Shown piece after piece: positions 1-5,985 of a DNA stretch of 24,422 nt (the first letter of the stretch is position 1; each line of letters opens with the position of its first letter). The notes below the pieces were generated by a model, which saw only the letters and a list, made by a program, of their open reading frames with translations, was not told the DNA's origin and made no database searches. The DNA is from Gammaproteobacteria bacterium. Its GTDB lineage: Bacteria; Pseudomonadota; Gammaproteobacteria; Methylococcales; UBA2780. The position numbers and the translations under genes are program-made. The stretch lies in assembly GCA_003646305.1 (NCBI GenBank), contig QNFJ01000010.1, forward strand, positions 1-24,422. The letters are read 5' to 3'.

Positions 1-1452
1 ACTGCAAAACTACTTGCAGACAACCAAATCCCCGTCACCGAAGTCTCTGATCACACCGGTTTTCCTGAAATGATGGATGGTCGGGTTAAAACACTTCATC
101 CCAAAATTCATGGCGGCATTCTCGGTCGTCGTGGCATTGATGAGGCGATTATGGAAGAGCATGGTATCGACGCAATCGATATGGTCGTGGTCAACCTCTA
201 CCCTTTCGAGCAGACCATTGCCCGTCCTGATTGTGATCTTTCTTTAGCCATTGAGAATATCGATATTGGTGGCCCAACCATGATTCGTGCTGCGGCAAAA
301 AATCATAATGCCGTATCTGTTGTCGTTGACCCAACTGATTATGACAAGCTCATCGCTGAAATGAGTGAGAATGACGCCTCTGTCTCTCAACAAACACGCT
401 TTAAACTGGCCTTAAAATGCTTCCAGCATACTGCCCACTACGATAGCGCCATTGCCAGCTACCTTGAAAAACAAGATGATGCTGAATCGCTTTTCCCACA
501 AACACTCAATACCCGCTTCCAGCATGTTCAAGGAATGCGTTATGGAGAAAACCCTCATCAGCAGGCCGCCTTCTACCGCGAATTTTCGACTACAGCAGGA
601 ACCATTGCCTCAGCAACACAGCTACAGGGTAAAGCGCTCTCTTACAACAACATTGCCGATGCAGATGCGGCGCTGGAATGTGTTAAATCATTCGATAACC
701 AGCCCACCTGCGTAATCGTTAAGCATGCAAATCCCTGTGGTGTTGCGCAAAGCGAAAGTCTTTTAGAAGCCTACGACCTTGCCTTCGCAACCGACCCAAC
801 CCCTGCTTTTGGCGGCATTCTTGCCTTTAACCATGAGCTGGATGCAGAAACCGCTAAAGCGATTACTGAGCGTCAGTTTGTTGAGGTGATCATTGCTCCA
901 TCGATCAGTGATGAAGCAAAAGAGATCGTTGCCGCCAAAAAGAATGTTCGCCTACTTGATTGTGGACAATGGCCAAAAGCCAGTGCCGACCTGGATTACA
1001 AGCGGGTCAATGGTGGTCTGCTTGTTCAAGAGCGTGATATGGGCGTGATTACTGCGGATGATGTCAAAATCGTCACTAAAAGAGCCCCTACGGAAGAAGA
1101 GCTAAAAGATCTACTGTTTGCCTGGAAAGTCGCTAAATTTGTTAAATCTAATGCGATTGTTTACTGCAAAAATGGCCAGACAATCGGTGTTGGTGCAGGG
1201 CAGATGAGCCGCGTCTATTCTGCCAAAATTGCCGGTATTAAAGCCGCAGATGAAAACCTGGTTGTTGAAGGTTCCGTCATGGCATCAGATGCCTTCTTTC
1301 CTTTCCGTGATGGGCTTGATTCTGCCGGTGCTGTCGGCATTACCGCCGTTATTCAACCGGGTGGATCAATCCGCGATGATGAGGTCATTGCCGCAGCCGA
1401 TGAACACAACATCGCCATGGTCTTTACCGGAATGCGCCATTTCCGCCATTAA
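1..1452 (+). CDS. purH: Bifunctional AICAR transformylase / IMP cyclohydrolase PurH (5' end missing)
   Basis: PurH catalyses the last two steps of IMP synthesis in the cytoplasm: formylation of AICAR from 10-formyl-THF, then ring closure. The reading frame is open from base 1, so the gene is cut by the window edge. There are 483 residues here against about 529 in E. coli PurH, so roughly 40 N-terminal residues lie outside. Visible signatures are the MGS-type cyclohydrolase segment (GFPEMMDGRVKTLHPKIHGG near the visible start, VVVNLYPF after it) and the transformylase motif KHANPCGVA, whose Lys-His pair (about residues 241-242 of the visible part) is catalytic in the family. The AFGGI, RQFVEVIIAP and C-terminal FRDGLDSA / QPGGSIRD blocks follow. 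The protein ends in TGMRHFRH, a usual PurH terminus. purD starts 28 bases after the stop, the usual purH-purD arrangement. Confidence 0.97.
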   Translation, partial: TAKLLADNQIPVTEVSDHTGFPEMMDGRVKTLHPKIHGGILGRRGIDEAIMEEHGIDAIDMVVVNLYPFEQTIARPDCDLSLAIENIDIGGPTMIRAAAKNHNAVSVVVDPTDYDKLIAEMSENDASVSQQTRFKLALKCFQHTAHYDSAIASYLEKQDDAESLFPQTLNTRFQHVQGMRYGENPHQQAAFYREFSTTAGTIASATQLQGKALSYNNIADADAALECVKSFDNQPTCVIVKHANPCGVAQSESLLEAYDLAFATDPTPAFGGILAFNHELDAETAKAITERQFVEVIIAPSISDEAKEIVAAKKNVRLLDCGQWPKASADLDYKRVNGGLLVQERDMGVITADDVKIVTKRAPTEEELKDLLFAWKVAKFVKSNAIVYCKNGQTIGVGAGQMSRVYSAKIAGIKAADENLVVEGSVMASDAFFPFRDGLDSAGAVGITAVIQPGGSIRDDEVIAAADEHNIAMVFTGMRHFRH

Positions 1453-1480
1453 TCGCTAGCCTCCAGAAGAAGAGATCAAC

Positions 1481-2767
1481 ATGAAAGTACTTATTGTCGG
1501 TGGCGGTGGGCGTGAACATGCCCTCGCCTGGAAAGCAGCCCAGTCAAACAAAGTTGAAAAGGTTTTTGTTGCCCCCGGAAATGCAGGCACAGCACTTGAA
1601 AGCAAGCTCGAAAATGTTGCCATCAGTGCTGAAGATATCCCAGCATTGCTGAAGTTTGCGCAAGATGAACAGATTGAACTGACCATCGTTGGCCCAGAGC
1701 AACCTCTGGTTGCCGGTATTGTTGATCGTTTCTCAGAGGCCGGTTTACGCTGTTTTGGCCCAAACCAGGACTGCGCACAACTTGAAGGCTCTAAAACCTT
1801 TAGCAAAGACTTTTTGGCTCGCCACCAGATTCCCACCGCCGAATATGGCACCTTCACCAATCCTGACGCAGCGATCGCTTATGTTGCCGAAAAAGGGACA
1901 CCCATCGTCATTAAAGCCGATGGCCTTGCGGCAGGAAAAGGGGTTGTGATTGCCCAAAGCCTTGAAGAGGCTACAACGACCATCAATGACATGCTCTCCG
2001 GTAATGCCTTCGGAGAAGCAGGGCACCGCGTAGTTGTAGAGGAGTTTTTGGAAGGGGAAGAGGCGAGCTTTATTGTCATCGCTGATGGCAAAAATGTACT
2101 GACAATGGCCACCTCGCAAGATCATAAAGCACGCGATAATGGTGATCTAGGCCCCAATACAGGCGGCATGGGCGCTTACTCTCCTGCACCGGTTGTCACC
2201 CCAGCAATGCATCAGCGCATTATGGATGAAGTGATCATGCCCACCATGCAAGGGATGGAAGCAGACGGGCGACCTTACAGCGGCTTTCTCTATGCCGGAA
2301 TCATGATCGATAAAGCCGGCACCCCAAAAGTGCTTGAGTTTAATTGTCGCTTCGGAGACCCCGAAACCCAACCAATTATGATGCGCCTAAACAGCGATCT
2401 AACGGACCTTTGCAATGCCGCACTTGATGGCAAGCTCGATCAAATTGAAGCAGAGTGGGACAACCGTGTCGCAGTCGGCGTTGTTCTCGCTGCGGGTGGT
2501 TACCCATTTGATTATGCCAAAGGAAAGCTTATCTCTGGCATACCAGAAGAGGACAACCTGGAAAGCAAAGTCTTCCATGCAGGCACAAAGCAGACAGCAG
2601 AAGGTATTGTTACCGCAGGCGGGCGTGTACTTTGTGCCTGCGCATTAGGTGATACGGTTTCTGATGCCCAGAAAAAAGCCTATGCACTGACTACGCAGAT
2701 TAACTGGGATAACGCCTACTACCGGACGGATATCGGTTATCGCGCCATCGCACGGGAAAATGGTTAA
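1481..2767 (+). CDS. purD: Phosphoribosylamine–glycine ligase (GAR synthetase) PurD
   Basis: PurD joins glycine to phosphoribosylamine using ATP, the second step of purine synthesis. The 428 residues match the usual length (E. coli about 429). Motifs in order are the N-terminal nucleotide-binding loop (VGGGGREHALAW), the ATP-grasp segment KADGLAAGKGVV, the QDHKARDNGDLGPNTGGMGA block, and the metal-binding EFNCRFGDPETQP. The tail DIGYRAIARENG is normal for PurD. The ATG at 1481 is preceded by a purine-rich stretch (agaagaagag) at suitable spacing and gives the family N-terminus. It lies 28 bases after purH, probably in one transcript, and is followed at once by a terminator hairpin that begins in its stop codon. 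The last 36 bases recur downstream at the end of the DUF5329 gene (see repeats). Confidence 0.97.
   Translation: MKVLIVGGGGREHALAWKAAQSNKVEKVFVAPGNAGTALESKLENVAISAEDIPALLKFAQDEQIELTIVGPEQPLVAGIVDRFSEAGLRCFGPNQDCAQLEGSKTFSKDFLARHQIPTAEYGTFTNPDAAIAYVAEKGTPIVIKADGLAAGKGVVIAQSLEEATTTINDMLSGNAFGEAGHRVVVEEFLEGEEASFIVIADGKNVLTMATSQDHKARDNGDLGPNTGGMGAYSPAPVVTPAMHQRIMDEVIMPTMQGMEADGRPYSGFLYAGIMIDKAGTPKVLEFNCRFGDPETQPIMMRLNSDLTDLCNAALDGKLDQIEAEWDNRVAVGVVLAAGGYPFDYAKGKLISGIPEEDNLESKVFHAGTKQTAEGIVTAGGRVLCACALGDTVSDAQKKAYALTTQINWDNAYYRTDIGYRAIARENG
2732..2767 (+). repeat. Direct repeat copy 1: 3' end of purD
   Basis: The last 12 codons of purD including the stop, from ATC GGT TAT CGC on. Aligned without gaps to 4440-4475 it matches at 27 of 36 bases, and both copies are in frame with their genes. 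The protein encoded is IGYR-A-I-A-REN-G, against IGYR-T-I-T-REN-N in the second copy. The pattern of an intact host gene end plus a distant in-frame copy is what integration or duplication at a gene 3' end leaves behind. The origin is inferred; the similarity is seen directly. Confidence 0.7.
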
Positions 2768-2803
2768 CTCCTTGTTCACCCGTTACCAGAAGGAGTTCTT
2801 TTT
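2766..2803 (+). terminator. Intrinsic terminator of purH-purD
   Basis: An 8-bp perfect inverted repeat, AACTCCTT (2766-2773) and AAGGAGTT (2790-2797), has a 16-base loop and is followed by C and five T (2799-2803). The left arm starts inside the purD stop codon. The long loop makes it moderate rather than strong. Confidence 0.65.
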
Positions 2804-3216
2804 GTATTACGAATAAAGATTTTACCGCTTTCTATGTAGCGATACTTTGACTTTAGGGGTTTTCGCTGCCGCTGGGCGTTCATTTCCTTTGCTTGCCCAA
2901 AAGTACCTGAGGCATAAATCTCATTATGCAGATAAAAATCCATCTGCAATTCGATTAAAAACAGAACCACGCTCAAACAACGCGCCCACTTATTCGAAAA
3001 TAGATAGATTCTAAAACGCGATAAAGGGAATTCTCCAGCATCTAAACATAGCTATTTTAAATCAAACGAACTGGCCCCCTGGTTTTCTCGCTAATATGCG
3101 GCATTGAACTTTCATGTAGATTCTAGCTCCAATCATGCAAATGTGTGGGCGGGGGAACGTATCCTGCTCGATGTAGAACGTTTATTATGTCTGCCAAACG
3201 AGAAGATACCTACAGT
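2804..3216. other. Gene-free stretch between purD and the EEP gene
   Basis: About 410 bases with no credible gene. A 66-codon open frame on the minus strand (2776-2976) has no family resemblance that I recognise and no convincing ribosome site. The segment near 2855-2915 (tttcctttgcttgcccaaaa) resembles the core of a short dispersed repeat common between genes of gammaproteobacteria, whose core reads TTTGCTTGCCCAAAG. If so, it is a decayed copy. No clear sigma70 promoter for the downstream gene was found; TTGAAC near 3105 lacks a well-spaced -10. Confidence 0.4.
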
Positions 3217-4086
3217 ATGAAAAGTCTACGCTACCTTATTAAAATCGTTGCTGTCACCGTCATTCTGACGATGGATTCTGGCTGTGCTGGTCCATCGGCA
3301 ATGCAGAATAATCAGATTCAGGATGTATTTTCGGGTCATGATCGTGATATTGCAACAGACATGACCAGTTGCCGCGACCGTCTGGGCAGCATGCCCCAAG
3401 ACTCTGGCACAGAACTCAATGCCGCTAACATCAGACTTTTGAACTGGAACATCAAGAAAGGCGAATTGGCCAACTGGCACCGGGATATTGGCACGCTGGG
3501 CCAAGGCAAAGACCTCGTATTGATTCAGGAGGCTGTGCTTACTTCGGAGTTTATCACGGCGATCGAAGGACTAACTCATTGGTCATTTAGCCCTGGTTAT
3601 CGAACTTCCTCTCAATTGACTGGTGTGATGACCCTGAGTCGAAACGAGCCGTTAGTACAGTGTAATCTGACTACTCAAGAACCTTGGTTGGGCACACCCA
3701 AGGCTACAAGTGTTACCGAATATGGATTAACGGGTACCGATAAAACACTGGTTGTGGTGAATCTCCATGGTGTGAATTTCACTATTGGAGTTGCTGAATT
3801 CCAGACACAAATTGATCAGGTTAGACACATACTTAGTAATCATAAGGGGCCTGTGATTTTTTCCGGAGATTTTAATACTTGGCGGAAGAGACGCCAGACA
3901 ATTGTGAATAGACTCGCAATGGATCTTGCTCTCCAGCCACTTTCATTCGAAATAGATCATCGTAAAAAAGTGTTTGGCTTTCGTCTGGATCATAGTTATA
4001 TTCGCGGCCTGAGCGTGATCTCTTCCGGCACACGCAGTGTTCAAAGTTCTGATCACAACCCAATGACTGCGGTATTAGCGTTATGA
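3217..4086 (+). CDS. Exported endonuclease/exonuclease/phosphatase (EEP) family protein
   Basis: A predicted metal-dependent phosphoesterase of the EEP superfamily (DNase I / exonuclease III / YafD-like fold); its substrate cannot be told. From the ATG at 3217 it has 289 residues. The family residues appear in order: N78 in NWNIKKGE, E105 in LIQEA, H184 in VNLHGVN, D218 and N220 in SGDFNTW, D258-H259 in LDHS, and D279-H280 in SSDHNP, so the active site looks complete. The start MKSLRYLIKIVAVTVILTMD followed by SGC gives a signal-peptide core and Cys23, possibly a lipoprotein, although D20 at position -3 departs from the lipobox consensus. GTG 3145 and ATG 3187 are in frame upstream, but they would place a hydrophilic stretch before the signal. 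The stop overlaps the DUF5329 start (ATGA), so the two are coupled. The gene lies in a patch bounded by purD-tail repeats. Confidence 0.8.
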   Translation: MKSLRYLIKIVAVTVILTMDSGCAGPSAMQNNQIQDVFSGHDRDIATDMTSCRDRLGSMPQDSGTELNAANIRLLNWNIKKGELANWHRDIGTLGQGKDLVLIQEAVLTSEFITAIEGLTHWSFSPGYRTSSQLTGVMTLSRNEPLVQCNLTTQEPWLGTPKATSVTEYGLTGTDKTLVVVNLHGVNFTIGVAEFQTQIDQVRHILSNHKGPVIFSGDFNTWRKRRQTIVNRLAMDLALQPLSFEIDHRKKVFGFRLDHSYIRGLSVISSGTRSVQSSDHNPMTAVLAL

Positions 4087-4475
4087 TTCGCCTACAGCCT
4101 ATTTTGATGGGGTTTTTTATTGTCCTAACCTTCAGTGGGCCCACTGTGGGTGATGAGATCGCTGATGCAGAGGTTGAATACCTTCTACGGGCAGTGGGGC
4201 AAAGTGGGTGTACTTTCACACGCAATGGCACCGAACATTCGCCAGAAAAGGCAGAAAGCCATTTGCGTTTAAAGTACGAAAACGGGAAGAGGTGGGCAAA
4301 TGACGCTGACCAGTTTATTGAGCGGCTAGCGACTAAAAGCTCATGGAGCGGCAGGCTTTATTACCTGCAATGTGGCGATGATGACCCTCAGCCCTCTGGT
4401 GATTGGCTGAAAAACCAACTGGCCGCATATAGGCAATCAATCGGTTATCGGACGATTACCCGGGAAAATAATTAG
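4083..4475 (+). CDS. DUF5329 family exported protein with a PurD-like C-terminal tail
   Basis: A 130-residue protein whose body matches my recollection of DUF5329, a small periplasmic family of unknown function: E-YLLRAVGQSGCTFTRNG, then AESHLRLKY, FIERLATKSSWSG, and GDWLKNQLAAYR. The N-terminus (MIRLQPILMGFFIVLTFSG) is a probable cleavable signal peptide. C43 and C97 could form a disulfide. Its ATG overlaps the stop of the EEP gene (ATGA), so they are translationally coupled and probably act together in the envelope. The odd part is the end: after YRQS the protein reads IGYRTITRENN, nearly the PurD tail IGYRAIARENG, and the DNA is also similar (27 of 36 bases). This suggests the original stop was replaced when the gene was joined to a copy of the purD 3' end. 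Confidence 0.75.
   Translation: MIRLQPILMGFFIVLTFSGPTVGDEIADAEVEYLLRAVGQSGCTFTRNGTEHSPEKAESHLRLKYENGKRWANDADQFIERLATKSSWSGRLYYLQCGDDDPQPSGDWLKNQLAAYRQSIGYRTITRENN
4440..4475 (+). repeat. Direct repeat copy 2: purD-like tail fused to the DUF5329 gene
   Basis: Twelve codons (ATC GGT TAT CGG … AAT AAT TAG) align without gaps to 2732-2767, with 27 of 36 bases identical and 8 of 11 residues identical. It is immediately followed by a strong terminator at 4480-4516. That terminator may have been the original one of purD before the 1.7-kb patch came between. Confidence 0.7.
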
Positions 4476-4479
4476 ATAC

Positions 4480-4516
4480 AAAAAGCCCGGTACCACCATG
4501 TGATACCGGGCTTTTT
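4480..4516. terminator. Strong bidirectional intrinsic terminator (DUF5329 gene and rho)
   Basis: A perfect 13-bp inverted repeat, aaaaagcccggta (4480-4492) and taccgggcttttt (4504-4516), has an 11-base loop. The G/C core is flanked by A5 on one side and T5 on the other, so it works in both directions. It ends the rightward transcript and the convergent leftward rho transcript, whose stop is at 4543. Confidence 0.92.
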
Positions 4517-4542
4517 GTTATCAAATCTCCTAAGCTAAAAAA

Positions 4543-5799
4543 CTAACGCCGCATTGAGGCAAAAAATTCTGCATTTGTTTTAGTCTCTTTCAATTTGCCC
4601 AGCAAAAATTCACTCGCCGCCATCTCATCCATAGGCTGAAGAATTTTACGAAGAATCCAGATCTTTTGAAGCTCATCTGGATCGACCAGATAATCTTCTC
4701 GACGTGTTCCACAGCGATTAACATTGACCGCAGGATAAACACGCTTCTCGGCAATTTTACGTTCAAGGTGCAGCTCCATATTGCCTGTCCCCTTAAACTC
4801 TTCGTAAATCACCTCATCCATCCGCGAGCCCGTATCAACCAGCGCTGTCGCAATAATTGTCAGGCTTCCACCCTCCTCAATATTTCGTGCCGCACCAAAA
4901 AAGCGTTTGGGTTTCTCCAAGGCATTCGCATCCACACCACCTGTCAGAATTTTGCCTGATGATGGTGCGACGGTGTTATAAGCTCGTGCTAGTCGCGTTA
5001 AAGAGTCGAGCAGGATGACCACATCTTTTTTGTGCTCGACTAACCGCTTGGCTTTTTCAATCACCATTTCAGCTACCTGAACATGGCGTGTTGCTGGCTC
5101 ATCAAATGTGCTGGAAACAACCTCTCCACGCACACTACGACTCATTTCAGTTACCTCCTCAGGCCGCTCATCGATCAGTAACACAATCAGATGAACTTCC
5201 GGATTACTCACAGCAATGGCCTGGGCGAGGCTTTGTAGAATCATCGTTTTACCCGCTTTCGGTGGTGAAACAATCAAACCGCGTTGACCTTTCCCGATTG
5301 GAGCAACCAAATCGATCATTCTTCCCGTCAAATCTTCTGTCGTGCCATTTCCCTGCTCAAGAATAAAGCGTTTATTGGCAAAAAGAGGCGTCAGGTTAGA
5401 AAAAAGTATTTTCCGCTTAGCATTCTCGGGCGGCTCATAGTTAATCTGGTCCACCTTGAGCATTGCGAAATAACGCTCGTTATCTTTTGGCGGTCTGATC
5501 TTTCCGGAGATTGTGTCGCCCTTACGCAGCCCAAAACGGCGAATCTGACTGGGGGAAACATAAACATCATCAGGCCCAGCCATGTAAGAGCCATCTGCGG
5601 AGCGAAGAAATCCAAAACCATCCTGAAGAACCTCCAGAACCCCATCACCAAAAATATCTTCCCCACTCTTTGCTTTTTTCTTAAGAATGGCAAAAATCAC
5701 GTCCTGTTTTTTTGCGCGGCCAAGATTATCAATTTGTAGAGTCGCTGCAATTTCAAGCAGCTCGGGTACAGGTTTACGTTTGAGGTCAGTTAAATTCAT
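4543..5799 (-). CDS. rho: Transcription termination factor Rho
   Basis: Rho is the hexameric RNA-dependent ATPase helicase that ends transcription at C-rich untranslated RNA. The 418 residues match the classic short form (E. coli 419) with no insert. In order: the N-terminal helical domain (MNLTDLKRKPVPELLEIA), the cold-shock-like RNA-binding domain (GFGFLRS, PDDVYVSPSQIRRFGLR), Walker A SPPKAGKT at 178-185, LLIDERPEEVTEM, Walker B VVILLDSLTRLARAYN, Q-loop GKILTGGVD, and the C-terminal RREDYLVDP and MDEMAASEFLL. The ATG at 5799 gives the standard N-terminus, though there is no strong Shine-Dalgarno. trxA, often just upstream of rho in gammaproteobacteria, is absent; a c-di-GMP gene lies there instead. 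The gene ends at a strong shared terminator. Confidence 0.98.
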   Translation of the reverse strand: MNLTDLKRKPVPELLEIAATLQIDNLGRAKKQDVIFAILKKKAKSGEDIFGDGVLEVLQDGFGFLRSADGSYMAGPDDVYVSPSQIRRFGLRKGDTISGKIRPPKDNERYFAMLKVDQINYEPPENAKRKILFSNLTPLFANKRFILEQGNGTTEDLTGRMIDLVAPIGKGQRGLIVSPPKAGKTMILQSLAQAIAVSNPEVHLIVLLIDERPEEVTEMSRSVRGEVVSSTFDEPATRHVQVAEMVIEKAKRLVEHKKDVVILLDSLTRLARAYNTVAPSSGKILTGGVDANALEKPKRFFGAARNIEEGGSLTIIATALVDTGSRMDEVIYEEFKGTGNMELHLERKIAEKRVYPAVNVNRCGTRREDYLVDPDELQKIWILRKILQPMDEMAASEFLLGKLKETKTNAEFFASMRR

Positions 5800-5833
5800 A
5801 GAGAACGAAGTAAAGTTTAGAAAAAAAGGATTG

Positions 5834-5861
5834 ATTATGGCCGTCAGAATGACTGTGCCAA
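5834..5861 (-). promoter_or_regulatory. Candidate sigma70 promoter of rho
   Basis: Reading leftwards, a -35 TTGGCA (5861-5856), a 16-base spacer, and a -10 CATAAT (5839-5834) match the consensus at 5 of 6 positions each. Transcription would begin near 5827, about 28 bases before the rho ATG, which leaves no room for a long autoregulatory leader. Confidence 0.55.
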
Positions 5862-5985
5862 GTAGAGATCTTTATATAGAAAGGGGGATAAAAACTGGGG
5901 GAGATAAAACTTACTACTTAATTATTTGGGGTAAATGTAGCACAAGAAAAACAGAGCGTCCAGTTTATATGGGTTGGTGCGAGAG

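Noticed and set aside
1456..2371. Several open frames antisense to or out of frame with purD
   Set aside because: All lie wholly inside the strongly conserved purD coding sequence; shadow frames.
2776..2976. 66-codon open frame on the minus strand after purD
   Set aside because: It overlaps the purD terminator, has no family motif or good ribosome site, and lies over the repeat-like segment; chance frame.
3145..3216. Upstream GTG/ATG starts for the EEP gene
   Set aside because: They put about 24 hydrophilic residues before an otherwise normal signal peptide, and no better ribosome site is seen.
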